Below are positions 1-8,415 of a DNA stretch of 64,000 bases, one piece after another. A model generated the notes under the pieces. The model ran no database searches and had not been told where the DNA came from. It was given only the letters and a program-made list of their open reading frames with translations. The position numbers and the translations under genes were made by a program. Each line of letters opens with the position of its first letter. Position 1 is the stretch's first letter. Origin of the DNA: Actinoplanes sp040639655 (GTDB lineage: Bacteria > Actinomycetota > Actinomycetes > Mycobacteriales > Micromonosporaceae); contig NZ_JBFAAI010000035.1 of NCBI RefSeq assembly GCF_040639655.1, positions 29,160-93,159 of the forward strand, read 5' to 3'.

Positions 1-1
1 C

Positions 2-235
2 CCGTACGATCGCCGATTTCTTCGGGTTCTGAACCGGCTTCCCGACAGTCACCGGCTCGACGGCGGCCCGTCCCGCGACTCGCCGCACACCGGGTTCTTC
101 GCGCGGATGACCCGTACCGGCGAAGTCAATGTGATGTTCATGATCAACCGGGTGGCCGGGAAGCCGCGACGCCCGGTCGCGGCGCCGGGCCGGACCGCCG
201 ATGGGAGAAAGACGCGGATCGCCCTAGCGTGGTGA
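2..235 (+). CDS. possible C-terminal fragment of an unidentified protein
   Basis: The frame is open from the window edge to a TGA and would encode about 77 C-terminal residues, including a segment reading FFARMTRTGEVNVMFMINR. Third positions are mostly G or C, as in a real gene, but two other frames are also open here and I recognise no family. If real, the gene begins before the window. Its stop lies about 50 nt before the next gene, so it could share a transcript with the binding protein that follows. Very uncertain. Confidence 0.22.
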   Translation, partial: PYDRRFLRVLNRLPDSHRLDGGPSRDSPHTGFFARMTRTGEVNVMFMINRVAGKPRRPVAAPGRTADGRKTRIALAW

Positions 236-286
236 TCGACATCCGCATCGCCGGGGAACCCGGGCGCGGCACCTGATCGGAGACCG

Positions 287-1534
287 ATGTTCCACCGCAC
301 CGCCACCGACCCGACCGTGCTCCGCGGCCTCACCCAGCGACGCCTCGGCCGCCGCGACGCGCTCCGGGCCGGTGGGCTGTCCGTGCTCGGCGCCGCCCTC
401 GCCGCGTGCGGGGTGCCGGGCCAGGGCCGGCCGCGGGAGGTCCCGGCGTCCTCGCTGGCGTCGTTCTGGGACGGCAAGGTGCGCAACGGCCGGATCGACT
501 TCGCGAACTGGCCGCTGTACATGGACCCGTCGAAGCCGGAGCTCGCGAAGTTCACCGAGCGCACCGGGATCGAGGTGCACTACCAGGAGGTCATCCAGGA
601 GATGGGCCCGTGGTTCGCCAAGGTGCAGCCGCAGCTGTCGGCCAAGGAGCCGATCGGCTTCGACCTCATGGTGATCACCAACGGGATCCAGTTCGGCCAG
701 TTCCGGGCGGCCGGTTTCCTGGCCCCGCTCGACCATTCGCGGCTGCCGAACTTCGCCGCGAACGCCGCGGAGAAGTACACGCGGGAGTCTTTCGACCCGG
801 CGAACGTGTTCAGCGTGCCGTGGGCGTCCGGCATCACCGGCATCGCCTACGACCCGGCCAAGGTGAAACGGCCGATCACGAAGCTTGCCGACCTGTGGGA
901 TCCGGCGTTCAAGGGCAAGGTCGGCATGATGTCCGACGTCTCCGAACTGGCGAACTTCGGGCTGCTCGCGGCCGGCTTCGACCCGGCCGGCTCCGGCGAG
1001 GCCGAGTGGCGCAAGGCCGCCGCCAGGCTTCAGCAGCAGAAGGACGCCGGGCTGGTCCGCAACTACTACGAGCAGGACTACCTCGACGCCCTCGGCAAGG
1101 GCGAGATCTGGATCTCGCAGGCTTGGTCGGGTGACATCTTCCAGAAGAACCTGAGCGAGGGTACGAACCTGAAGTTCGTGGTCCCGCAGGAGGGCGGCAC
1201 GATCTGGACGGACAACCTCGCCATCCCGGTCACCGCGGCCAACCCGGTCGACGCCCTCATGCTGATCGACTTCTTCTACGAGGTGGAGAACGCCGCCTCG
1301 CTCGCCGGCTACATCAACTACGTCTCCCCGGTTCCGGCCGCCCGTGCCCGGATCCGCAAGGACGCCGCCGCGCTGTCCGGTGCCGACCGCGAAGCCCTGG
1401 AGCAGGTGGCCGCCAGCTCACTGGTCTTCCCGAGCGACACCGACTACGAGAAGCTGCACTACTACGTGGGCTTCGACACCGCCGAGGAGCAGAAGGACTT
1501 CGCCGCGCTCTTCGAGCCGATCACTCTGAGCTGA
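287..1534 (+). CDS. polyamine-type ABC transporter substrate-binding lipoprotein (PotD-like)
   Basis: A 415-residue extracellular solute-binding protein of the spermidine/putrescine (PotD/PotF) type. The N-terminus carries an arginine pair (R22-R23, RRDALRAGG) resembling a Tat signal, then a hydrophobic stretch ending in the lipobox L38-A39-A40-C41, so the mature protein should be lipid-anchored outside the membrane. The body has the family hallmarks: an early FANWPLYMDPS segment, a FDLMVITNG hinge region, and a late run (SGDIFQKNLSEG ... PQEGGTIWTDNLAIP) that closes the ligand cleft. The start is supported by GGAG just upstream. No permease or ATPase gene follows, so the partners lie before the window or elsewhere. 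The family call is firm; the ligand (polyamine or similar cation) is inferred. Confidence 0.85.
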   Translation: MFHRTATDPTVLRGLTQRRLGRRDALRAGGLSVLGAALAACGVPGQGRPREVPASSLASFWDGKVRNGRIDFANWPLYMDPSKPELAKFTERTGIEVHYQEVIQEMGPWFAKVQPQLSAKEPIGFDLMVITNGIQFGQFRAAGFLAPLDHSRLPNFAANAAEKYTRESFDPANVFSVPWASGITGIAYDPAKVKRPITKLADLWDPAFKGKVGMMSDVSELANFGLLAAGFDPAGSGEAEWRKAAARLQQQKDAGLVRNYYEQDYLDALGKGEIWISQAWSGDIFQKNLSEGTNLKFVVPQEGGTIWTDNLAIPVTAANPVDALMLIDFFYEVENAASLAGYINYVSPVPAARARIRKDAAALSGADREALEQVAASSLVFPSDTDYEKLHYYVGFDTAEEQKDFAALFEPITLS

Positions 1535-1550
1535 GCCGACGCCGAGGGCC

Positions 1551-2084
1551 TCAGTGGGTGAGCAGGCGCCGGATCTCGGTGGCCACGGCCGGTGAGGTGA
1601 TCGGCGACCACGCCGTGAACAGGCCGGTGAAGTAGGCGCGGTGCTGGTCCAGCCGGGCCGGGTCGTGTTCCAGCACGTCGAGCTCGTTGACGGTCGACAG
1701 GTCGACGAACGGGGTCAGCTGCCAGTCGGCGAGCCGGACGACCGCGCCGGTGAAACGGTCGGTGATCTGGTGCGTGGCCGCCAGATCGGGCCAGGACCGG
1801 TCGCGGTCGCACGCGGCGTACAGATAGACCAGCTCCTCGGCGTGCGGCCCGATCAGGTCGCGCAGCGTCTCGCGGTCCCGCCAGAAGAGCAGTGCCAGGT
1901 CGAACCCGTCGGTGCCGTACGCCGCATGCGTCAGCCCGGCGAACTGGACGTGCTGGTCGTGGCCGAGCGCCGCCAGGCGCTGCTGAACCCGGCACAGATG
2001 GGCGTAGAGGGTGCCGCCCGGATGCTTGACGGTCTCGGTGCCACGTTCGCGCAGCCACGCCCGAACTTCCGCATCGACGCTCAT
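1551..2084 (-). CDS. DUF6817-type protein
   Basis: A 177-residue soluble protein convergent with the binding-protein gene (16 nt between stops). It matches the DUF6817 pattern from memory: an N-terminal helix (DAEVRAWLRERG), a GGTLYAHLCRVQQRLAALG segment, then QFAGLTHAAYGTDGF with histidines placed as in an HD-like helical fold, and a C-terminal helical half. The family has no assigned biochemical function; such proteins are sometimes found beside secondary-metabolite genes, but nothing of that sort is adjacent here. No signal peptide or membrane segment. Start ATG at 2084. Confidence 0.6.
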   Translation of the reverse strand: MSVDAEVRAWLRERGTETVKHPGGTLYAHLCRVQQRLAALGHDQHVQFAGLTHAAYGTDGFDLALLFWRDRETLRDLIGPHAEELVYLYAACDRDRSWPDLAATHQITDRFTGAVVRLADWQLTPFVDLSTVNELDVLEHDPARLDQHRAYFTGLFTAWSPITSPAVATEIRRLLTH

Positions 2085-2192
2085 GGACCGAATGTACGAC
2101 CAAGATCAACGATCCGCCACAACCCCCGGGTCAACGGCATCTGCCTCGGTGTGACGGGACGGCCGGGCCCGGCGTACCGCCGGAAGGAACCG

Positions 2193-2234
2193 GCCGTGAC
2201 CCGCGTCTCAGGTGGGGATCGGCGCGGTCACGGC
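2193..2234 (-). terminator. hairpin downstream of the Ltp gene
   Basis: Inverted repeat GCCGTGACC (2193-2201) and GGTCACGGC (2226-2234), extended by GCG/CGC with one bulged base. It lies 13 nt past the stop of the minus-strand gene ending at 2247. There is no clear U-run, as is common for actinobacterial terminators. Confidence 0.45.
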
Positions 2235-2246
2235 GGGTCCCCGGGA

Positions 2247-2933
2247 CTACAGCCCGGCCTTCTTGACGCCGTATTCGGCCTGCTTGGTGGTGAAGCCCTC
2301 GAACTTGAGCTGAGTGATCAGCCCGGAACGGGAGAACGAGCTGTACTCCAGGTAGTCCTCCGCCTTCCGGACGGCCTGCTCGTTCCAGTTCGCCTTCTGC
2401 GCGTCGACCCCGAAGGTGGCGTCCTTGGTGGAGAAGCCCTCGAACTTGAGCTGCTTGATCAGCCCGGTCCGGGAGAAGCCGGAGTACTCCAGGTAGCTGG
2501 CGGCCTTCTCGACGGCGTTCTCCTGGGCGACGGTCAGCTTCTTGGTGGGCTCCGCAGTCGGCTCTGCGGCGGCCTCGGTGGTTGGTGCGGCGGCAGGCGC
2601 GGTGGTCGGCTGCCCGGCCGAACCGAGACTGCCCTTGTACTCACCGCACAGTTCGGTGTCCCACAGCGCCGGGTCGTACGCGCGGTTCCCGGCGGTCATG
2701 TCGATGCACGTCTGGAGCTTGTCGATCGACGCCTGGTCCGGCGCACCCGTCGACTCGGTGTTCGTGGCGCCCGCCGCGACGGGTGCCGTGACGGGAGTCC
2801 CGCCGCCTCCGCCCATGGCGAGGCCGATGACGACCAGACCGGCGAAGAGGCCGCCGCTGACCAGACCGGCCTTCTTGTGCGGGCCCATCGGGCTCTTCGG
2901 CGCCGGAGGGGCGGGGTACGGGGGAACAGACAT
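2247..2933 (-). CDS. membrane-anchored protein with two Ltp repeats
   Basis: A 228-residue surface protein. I start it at the ATG at 2933 (MSVPPYPAPP), which has a good GAGGAGA ribosome site, rather than at upstream in-frame codons. A short Pro-rich cytoplasmic tail is followed by one membrane helix (about residues 22-41), then a Gly/Thr/Ala-rich extracellular linker with a central Cys-containing segment. The C-terminus holds two tandem Ltp domains of about 45 residues (LEYSGFSRTGLIKQLKFEGF and LEYSSFSRSGLITQLKFEGF). Ltp domains were named from the phage TP-J34 lipoprotein that blocks DNA injection; the many chromosomal actinobacterial copies are mostly of unknown role. It lacks a lipobox, unlike the phage form. 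Confidence 0.8.
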   Translation of the reverse strand: MSVPPYPAPPAPKSPMGPHKKAGLVSGGLFAGLVVIGLAMGGGGGTPVTAPVAAGATNTESTGAPDQASIDKLQTCIDMTAGNRAYDPALWDTELCGEYKGSLGSAGQPTTAPAAAPTTEAAAEPTAEPTKKLTVAQENAVEKAASYLEYSGFSRTGLIKQLKFEGFSTKDATFGVDAQKANWNEQAVRKAEDYLEYSSFSRSGLITQLKFEGFTTKQAEYGVKKAGL

Positions 2934-3142
2934 CAACAAATCTCCTCGTGTGTGGGCCGGCTCTGCGGCAGCGCTTCCGGACCCACCGTTGAAACGGGCC
3001 GTCAACAGGGTAAACGCCACAGCCGGCGAATCAATCCGCCCTCCGTGTCAGCGCGGTGCCTGCGAGGGGGCACGACCGGACCGAAAATCGGAGTGTCCTT
3101 GCCGCTGACGGCGGAGCCAGTCTGGATCAAGGCACGGGGCGG

Positions 3143-3622
3143 TCACGGCTGCAGCTCACGAACGGTACGGGCGACGGTGTCGTAGGAGCGCGCGGCGACA
3201 CCATGTCCCGTCCGGGGCGGCAGGCCCGCCAGCAGCGCCAGAGCGTCGGCTCGCTGCGCGTCCGGCAGGTTGAGGGCCAGGCTGACGTGCGGCACCCAGG
3301 CGGCCGGGGCGTGCAGCGGATTGACCGAGCCGACCGCCCGCCAGACCCGCTCGTGCAGCGCGCGCAACCGGGGCGACTCGATCGGCCGGACCAGCGCCCG
3401 CCCGAGCAGGCGAACCGGTCCCAGAGCGATCGGCACCGGCAGGTCCAGTTCCGGCAGTCCCGCCAGCGAGGCGGCGGCGACGAGCGTGACATGCGGCCGG
3501 TTGGTGGGGTGTCGGTGCGTGGCGAGGCTGCGCAGTCCGGCGGCGTGCAGCGATTCCCACAGATCACGGACCGCGGCCTCCAGGTCGTCGTCCAGCAGCA
3601 ACTCCACGGTGAGCACGGTCAC
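3143..3622 (-). CDS. 2'-5' RNA ligase / 2H phosphoesterase family protein
   Basis: A 159-residue protein with the two H-x-T/S-h motifs that define 2H phosphoesterases: HVTL at residues 44-47 and HVSL at 112-115, spaced as in the LigT/ThpR group. These enzymes open or form 2',3'-cyclic or 2'-5' phosphodiester bonds; the substrate of actinobacterial copies is mostly unknown. The start is GTG at 3622 with GGGAG five bases upstream; longer frames exist but the upstream part is antisense to the next gene. It is divergent from the carboxymuconolactone-decarboxylase gene, 75 nt away. Confidence 0.75.
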   Translation of the reverse strand: MTVLTVELLLDDDLEAAVRDLWESLHAAGLRSLATHRHPTNRPHVTLVAAASLAGLPELDLPVPIALGPVRLLGRALVRPIESPRLRALHERVWRAVGSVNPLHAPAAWVPHVSLALNLPDAQRADALALLAGLPPRTGHGVAARSYDTVARTVRELQP

Positions 3623-3697
3623 GTCTCCCACTGTCACAGATGGCGAGGGTGATCTGTCCAAGAGGGCGAACAACGAAACACGACGAAGGAGTCCGTC

Positions 3698-4171
3698 ATG
3701 GAAGCTCGCCTCGACCTGTTCGGCAACCCGATCGCCACCAAGATCCTGAAGCACTTCACCGCGGCCGGGAAGGCGGTGCGTGACGCCGGCCTGCCCGAGT
3801 CGACACGGGAGCTGGTGCTGCTGCGGGCGAGCCAGATCAACGGCTGCGGATTCTGCGTCGACATGCACACGAAGGACGCCGCCCACGCCGGTGAGACGGC
3901 GCAGCGCCTGCATCTGGTGGCGGCGTGGCGGGAGGCGACGGTGTTCACCGACGCGGAGCGGGCCGCGCTGGAACTCGCCGAGCAGGGCACCCGGATCGCG
4001 GACGCGGCGGGCGGGGTGCCCGACGATGTGTGGGCGAACGCGGCGAAGCACTTCGACGAGAATCAGCTGGTCGCTCTGGTGGCGACGATCGCGACCATCA
4101 ACGCGTTCAACCGGATCAACGTGATGGCGCAGCAGCCGGCCGGCTGGTACCAGCCGGGTCAGTTCGCGTGA
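3698..4171 (+). CDS. carboxymuconolactone decarboxylase / AhpD-like protein
   Basis: A 157-residue all-helical protein of the CMD/AhpD family. The redox motif C50-G-F-C53 is followed by H57 (CxxCxxxH), as in peroxidase-active AhpD-type members. Strong ribosome site (GAAGGAG). The stop overlaps the GTG of the following sigma factor by 4 nt. This arrangement matches the known genomic rule that ECF41 sigma factors sit beside genes for carboxymuconolactone decarboxylases, oxidoreductases or epimerases, which are usually their own targets. Likely role: oxidative or xenobiotic stress response under that sigma factor. No sigma-specific promoter motif was confirmed upstream. Confidence 0.85.
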   Translation: MEARLDLFGNPIATKILKHFTAAGKAVRDAGLPESTRELVLLRASQINGCGFCVDMHTKDAAHAGETAQRLHLVAAWREATVFTDAERAALELAEQGTRIADAAGGVPDDVWANAAKHFDENQLVALVATIATINAFNRINVMAQQPAGWYQPGQFA

Positions 4172-5223
4172 CCCCGACCGACGAGACGACGGCGGCGGCC
4201 GGTTACCGGCCGCTGCTGTTCTCCATCGCCTACGGCATGACGGGCTCGGTCGGCGACGCCGAGGACATCGTGCAGGACGCCATGCTCGGCCTGGTCAAGG
4301 CACGCCGGTCGGGTACCGCCGTGTCGAATGTGAAGGCGTACCTGACCACGGCGGTGACCCGGCTCGGCATCAATCACCTGGGATCGGCCCGGGTGCGCCG
4401 GGAGACGTACGTCGGTGCCTGGCTCCCCGAGCCGGTGGTGGTGCCGGCCGGTGCACCGGGCCCGGCCGAACACGCCGAACTGGCCGATTCGCTGTCGATG
4501 GCTTTCCTGGTGATGCTGGAGGCGCTGTCACCGGTCGAGCGGGCCGTGTTCATGCTGCGTGAGGTGTTCGGCTACGGCTATCCGGAGATCGCCGGGCTGG
4601 TCGGCCGGTCGGAGGCCAACTGCCGGCAGATCTTCGCCCGTTCCCGGCAGCGTGTCCGTACAAGCCCGGCCGGGACCGGCGCCCGGACGCGCCGGGCCGA
4701 GGCCGCCGCACTCGCCGACCGGTTCTTCACGGCCGCGGCCGGCGGCGACATCGACGTGCTGCTGGAGCTGCTGGCGCCCGACGTGGTGCTGATCGGCGAC
4801 GGTGGCGGCAAGGCACAGGCGCTCGCGACCCCACCGGCGGGCCGGCTGGCGGTGGCCCGGCTGTTCGCCGGTCTCTTCCGCCGCTTCCGGCGTATCGGCG
4901 TCACGATGCGCCCGGCCTGGGTGAATGGTCAGCCGGGTGCGGTCTTCCGGGACCCCGGCGACCGGGTGGTGGCGGTGATGTCGCTGGATCTCGCCGACGG
5001 CATGGTGCAGGTGGCGCGGTCGGTGGTCAACCCCGACAAACTCGGCCACCTCGGTCCGGTCTCTGATCTCGGGCTCCGCAGACAACCCGACCATGCGGTA
5101 CGGACGGAACAGCCCTCGACCGCAACCGGTGCCGTCCCGTCCGGTCCACGCGACGTGGCTGCCGCACCGGGCCACCACGCGAGCGCCGGGGCGGATGCGA
5201 TGGCTGAGGACCGGAACACCTAG
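4168..5223 (+). CDS. ECF41 (SigJ-type) RNA polymerase sigma factor
   Basis: A 351-residue extracytoplasmic-function sigma factor with a C-terminal SnoaL-like extension. Region 2 spans about residues 14-85; the ECF41 linker signature WLPEP is at 85-89; region 4 is near 115-165. In the extension, DGGGK (211-215) and NPDKL (288-292) are the two conserved ECF41 motifs. In this group the extension replaces an anti-sigma factor and tunes activity in cis. Start GTG at 4168, translationally coupled (4-nt overlap) to the decarboxylase gene. Unusual: about 59 residues follow NPDKL, low in complexity and rich in Pro/Ala/His, longer than I expect for the group. The stop overlaps that of the convergent DivIVA-like gene through a shared CTAG. 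Confidence 0.92.
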   Translation: MTPTDETTAAAGYRPLLFSIAYGMTGSVGDAEDIVQDAMLGLVKARRSGTAVSNVKAYLTTAVTRLGINHLGSARVRRETYVGAWLPEPVVVPAGAPGPAEHAELADSLSMAFLVMLEALSPVERAVFMLREVFGYGYPEIAGLVGRSEANCRQIFARSRQRVRTSPAGTGARTRRAEAAALADRFFTAAAGGDIDVLLELLAPDVVLIGDGGGKAQALATPPAGRLAVARLFAGLFRRFRRIGVTMRPAWVNGQPGAVFRDPGDRVVAVMSLDLADGMVQVARSVVNPDKLGHLGPVSDLGLRRQPDHAVRTEQPSTATGAVPSGPRDVAAAPGHHASAGADAMAEDRNT

Positions 5224-5873
5224 GTGCGCCCGGCGTCGATCAGTTCGCTGAGGCGCCGGGCGAGCCGGTCGTGAAGGTCCCCGCGCCGGTCCCGGACCAG
5301 TTCGCCGAGCCGGTCGATCTCGGCGAGGGCTGCAGCCCGCAAATCGTCGAGCGCGCTCACGGCCTCGGCGTGCCGGTGCCGGGCGTCGCTGTCGATGGTG
5401 GCGGCCCGCAGCTCCGCCTCACTGGTCACCTGTGCGGCCTTGTCGCGGGCGGCCGCCAGCAGATTCGCGGCCTCCTCCTCGGCGGTGCGCAGGTAGTCGT
5501 CGGCGGTCCGCCGGGCCACCGCGAGCACCCCTTCCCCGCTGTCGGAGGAACGCCGGCCATCGCCGGCGGGCGCCCGCCGGGCGTCGCGGGCCCGTTCGAG
5601 TTCGGCCGCCGCCGCACGGGCCTGCTCCTCGGCCCGCGCCTGCTCGGCGCGGAGCCGTTCCAGGTCCGCCGCGGCGGCGGCGAGTTCGTGTTCCGGTGTG
5701 GCGGCGGACTGCCGGAGCCGCTCGCGCAGCGCCCGGTTCTGTCCGTTCAGCCTGGTCAGCTCGCGTCCGGCCCGTTCGAGGAAGGCATCGACCTCCTCCT
5801 GGTCGTAGCCGCGGACGCCCTGCGGCGGTGTGCGGAACTCGATGCTCTTGATGTCCGCCGGGGTGAGGGGCAT
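5220..5873 (-). CDS. DivIVA-domain coiled-coil protein
   Basis: A 217-residue cytoplasmic protein. The first 60 residues hold a DivIVA membrane-curvature domain (TPADIKSIEFRTPP, then GYDQEEVDAFLERAG). The rest is almost pure heptad coiled coil, broken by a short Gly/Ser/Asp-rich hinge near residue 105. It is shorter than the essential Wag31/DivIVA of actinomycetes and is not in the division cluster, so it is more likely an accessory DivIVA-like scaffold. Its stop codon overlaps the stop of the convergent ECF41 gene (5220-5223), so the two transcripts overlap and no terminator separates them. Confidence 0.85.
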   Translation of the reverse strand: MPLTPADIKSIEFRTPPQGVRGYDQEEVDAFLERAGRELTRLNGQNRALRERLRQSAATPEHELAAAAADLERLRAEQARAEEQARAAAAELERARDARRAPAGDGRRSSDSGEGVLAVARRTADDYLRTAEEEAANLLAAARDKAAQVTSEAELRAATIDSDARHRHAEAVSALDDLRAAALAEIDRLGELVRDRRGDLHDRLARRLSELIDAGRT

Positions 5874-6020
5874 ATGTCTTTCCGTTTCGTTCGAACCGGG
5901 GCCACGTGGGGAGCGGACCCGCCGGACAGCCGGGGCGCACCGCGCGGACGGGTCCGCATCGGCACGAACCCGCCGGTGGTCGTGGGACGAGCCGGGCCCT
6001 CGTCGTGGCGGCCCGGCGGA

Positions 6021-6905
6021 TCAGTTCGGCGCCACCGCACGGAACGCGGTCGCCTGGGCCGGCGTTGCCTGCAGGAGCCGCACCGCATCGCCGGAGCGGG
6101 CCAGGTGGTGGTCCGGATAGTTCACCGACCGCAGCGCGAACCCGGCGCCACCGACCGGTACCGGGCAGAACGTGGCGTCGTGCAGATACAGGGCACCGGT
6201 CTCGGCTCGCTCCAGCAGCAGCACGAAATTGCGGTGCCGCAGGTAGAAGCCGGGATGGCTCACCGACTCGAACGAGACGCACGAGGCTACGGCCAGTCCC
6301 CGCCGGACCGTGAAGCGGGCGTCCGTCCCACCGGCCGCGCTGACGTCCTCGACGCGGGCCACGAAGTCGCGGTTGCGGATCCGCTGCCCGGGCCGGTCGA
6401 CCGGCCCGATACCAACGGTCCGTCCGGGGGTGAACGCCGGGTCGAACGGCGGGGACGACGACGCGGCCCGGCTCGGCGCGGCGGCGGCCGTGCCGGCCTG
6501 CCCGACGCGATCGCCACGGACCTTGCGCACGCCCGAGGTCGCCACGGCGGGGCCGCTCGGTGACTCCGGGAGCACGGACACCGGCGGCGACGCCGGACCC
6601 AGTGCCTGCCCGGGCGGGACGGGCCGGAACTGCGGCGCCGGTAGCGGCGACCCGGGGTCGAGCATGGTGACCGCCACGATGCCGTAGCAGAGCACCGCGA
6701 AGGCGGTCGCCGCGACGAGCGCCAGCAGCGGGCTGCGGGGTACGCCGGCCCCGGACCCGCCCGGTGCGGGGGCCACCGGCGGTGCACCGGGGAGGCGGCG
6801 CGGCCTCCCCGGGGTGGAGGAGTGGGTGTGCTCCGTCGCGCCGTGCGCGTACGGCGGGATCCATACACCGACGCGCTGCGTCTCGGAGTTGTCGGCCTCC
6901 GTCAT
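6021..6905 (-). CDS. membrane-anchored AbfB (CBM42-like) domain protein
   Basis: A 294-residue protein with a cytoplasmic N-terminus, one membrane helix (about residues 59-81), a Pro/Ser/Ala-rich stalk and a C-terminal beta-trefoil AbfB domain (about 170-294). The domain shows its internal repeat: IRNRDFVARVEDVS, then SFESVSHPGFYLRHRNFVLL, then LRSVNYPDHHLARSGD. AbfB domains bind arabinofuranosyl side chains, usually attached to arabinofuranosidases. Here no catalytic domain is present, so it may display an arabinose-binding module on the cell surface. It is divergent from a LacI-family regulator; a perfect LacI-type palindrome lies 51 nt upstream of its start, so repression by that regulator is likely. 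Confidence 0.8.
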   Translation of the reverse strand: MTEADNSETQRVGVWIPPYAHGATEHTHSSTPGRPRRLPGAPPVAPAPGGSGAGVPRSPLLALVAATAFAVLCYGIVAVTMLDPGSPLPAPQFRPVPPGQALGPASPPVSVLPESPSGPAVATSGVRKVRGDRVGQAGTAAAAPSRAASSSPPFDPAFTPGRTVGIGPVDRPGQRIRNRDFVARVEDVSAAGGTDARFTVRRGLAVASCVSFESVSHPGFYLRHRNFVLLLERAETGALYLHDATFCPVPVGGAGFALRSVNYPDHHLARSGDAVRLLQATPAQATAFRAVAPN

Positions 6906-6955
6906 CGGATCTGCGGCTCCTGGTCGGGGGCTGGGGAGTTAGCGGGGAGGGGTGG

Positions 6956-6969
6956 TGACAACGTTGTCA
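6956..6969. promoter_or_regulatory. LacI-family operator (perfect palindrome)
   Basis: TGACAACGTTGTCA is a perfect 14-bp palindrome with the central CG step typical of LacI-family sites. It is 51 nt upstream of the AbfB-protein start and about 190 nt from the divergent LacI gene. Confidence 0.75.
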
Positions 6970-7100
6970 CGGGAGTGAACTCGAGCACTCGCGGACTTGT
7001 CAACCGAATGTTTCTAGAAGGTTTATTGCCTGACCAAAAGCCCACGGAAACCGCGGCACAACAGCGTCGAATCGCCCGATTCACCAGGGCTGACAATGGC

Positions 7101-7114
7101 TGACATCGTTGTCC
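7101..7114. promoter_or_regulatory. second LacI-type operator, imperfect
   Basis: TGACATCGTTGTCC differs from the perfect palindrome at 6956 in two of 14 positions and lies 47 nt before the LacI gene start, which suggests autoregulation together with control of the divergent AbfB gene. Confidence 0.6.
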
Positions 7115-7161
7115 GGGTCATGCGTGCTGTCTAAGCTGTGACCGCGAACGAGAGGAGCGGC

Positions 7162-8229
7162 GTGCCCACCGAACGGACATCCGGAAGCCGTGGACGCGGC
7201 CGCCCCACGATGAACGACGTCGCCCGCGTGGCCCGCGTCAGTCTCAAGACGGTGTCCCGGGTCGTCAACGGTGAGGAGAACGTCTCCCCGGTGCTCGTCG
7301 CCCAGGTGCAGAGCGCGATCAAGCTGCTGAACTACAGCCCCGACATCGGCGCGAGCACGCTGCGGCGCAGCGACCGCCGTACCGAGATGATCGCCCTGCT
7401 CCTCACCGACGTCGGCAATCCCTTCTCGGCCGCACTGCACCGGACCGTGGAGAACGAGGCACGGACCCGCGGCGTGCACGTGATCACCGGCAGCCTCGAC
7501 GAATGCTCGGCACGCGAACGCGAGCTGGCCCGCAGCATCACCATGCGCCGCGCCGACGGCCTGATCATGGTGCCGGTCAGCCCGGATCAGAGCTACCTGG
7601 CGACCGAGTTGCGCGTCGACACCCCGGTCGTGTTCGTGGACCGGCCGGGCGTCGGATTCCCCGGCGACGCCGTTCTCGCCACCAACGTCATCGGGGCCAC
7701 CGAAGCCACCCGCCATCTGATCGAACACGGACACCGCCGCATCGCCTGCCTCAGTGACGACGCCCGGATCCCCACGGCCCGGCTGCGCCGCGACGGCTAC
7801 CTGGCCGGGCTGCGTGCCGCCGGTATCGCACCCGACGACCGGCTGATCGTCGCCGACCTGCACAGCGAGACCCTGGTGGAGAGCTGCGTGACAGGGCTGT
7901 TCCACCGCCCGGACCCGCCGACCGCCCTGTTCACCGCCCAGAACCTGGTCACCGTCGGAGCGGTGCGCGCCCTGCGCCGGCTCGGGCTGCACCGCACCGT
8001 GGCCCTGGTCGGCTTCGACGACTTCCCGCTGGCCGACCTGCTTGAACCGGCCGTCACCGTGGTGGCCCAGGACCCGGTCATGATGGGCCGCACCGCCGCA
8101 CAGGCGCTGTTCCACCGGATCGACGGCGACACCGCCCCACCGGCCGAGCACTGGATCCCGACCACCCTGATCCGCCGTGGCTCCGGAGAGCTGCGCCCCC
8201 ACACCGCCGGCCACACCGCGGATCGCTGA
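7162..8229 (+). CDS. LacI-family transcriptional regulator
   Basis: A 355-residue regulator. The helix-turn-helix (TMNDVARVARVSLKTVSRVV) is followed by the hinge helix and a periplasmic-binding-protein-like sensor domain (TEMIALLLTDVGNPFSAALH through VGFDDFPLADLLEPAVTVVAQ). I start it at GTG 7162 because AGAGGAG lies four bases upstream; an in-frame GTG at 7138 has no such site. Two related palindromes in the divergent intergenic region (6956 and 7101) are the likely operators. The effector is probably a sugar, perhaps arabinose-derived given the AbfB neighbour, but that is inference. Confidence 0.9.
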   Translation: MPTERTSGSRGRGRPTMNDVARVARVSLKTVSRVVNGEENVSPVLVAQVQSAIKLLNYSPDIGASTLRRSDRRTEMIALLLTDVGNPFSAALHRTVENEARTRGVHVITGSLDECSARERELARSITMRRADGLIMVPVSPDQSYLATELRVDTPVVFVDRPGVGFPGDAVLATNVIGATEATRHLIEHGHRRIACLSDDARIPTARLRRDGYLAGLRAAGIAPDDRLIVADLHSETLVESCVTGLFHRPDPPTALFTAQNLVTVGAVRALRRLGLHRTVALVGFDDFPLADLLEPAVTVVAQDPVMMGRTAAQALFHRIDGDTAPPAEHWIPTTLIRRGSGELRPHTAGHTADR

Positions 8230-8406
8230 CCACACCCGGACACCCTGCGCCCGCGCCGTGGTCATCGACATCCGCATCGCCAGGAAGCCGGCTCGGAGGA
8301 GGGCGGCCGCTGGTACTCCCCGTTCACGATCAACGTGGAGCGGCTCAAGCCGGCCACGCCGCCGGACGCCCGCACGCCGTGGCTGAGACACCGAACACCG
8401 GCGTGA
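8230..8406 (+). other. open in-frame extension after the LacI stop, possible gene remnant
   Basis: After the LacI stop the same frame stays open for 58 codons to a TGA at 8404, ending in a segment (GGRWYSPFTINVERLKP) that reads like real protein but that I cannot assign. No start codon or ribosome site is evident. It contains 8258-8281, a near copy of 229-252. It may be a remnant of a deleted gene or chance. Confidence 0.2.
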
Positions 8407-8415
8407 TCACCCGCC

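Noticed and set aside
1641..3185. Long plus-strand frame across DUF6817 and Ltp genes
   Set aside because: It spans two recognised minus-strand genes and an intergenic hairpin and has no domain features.
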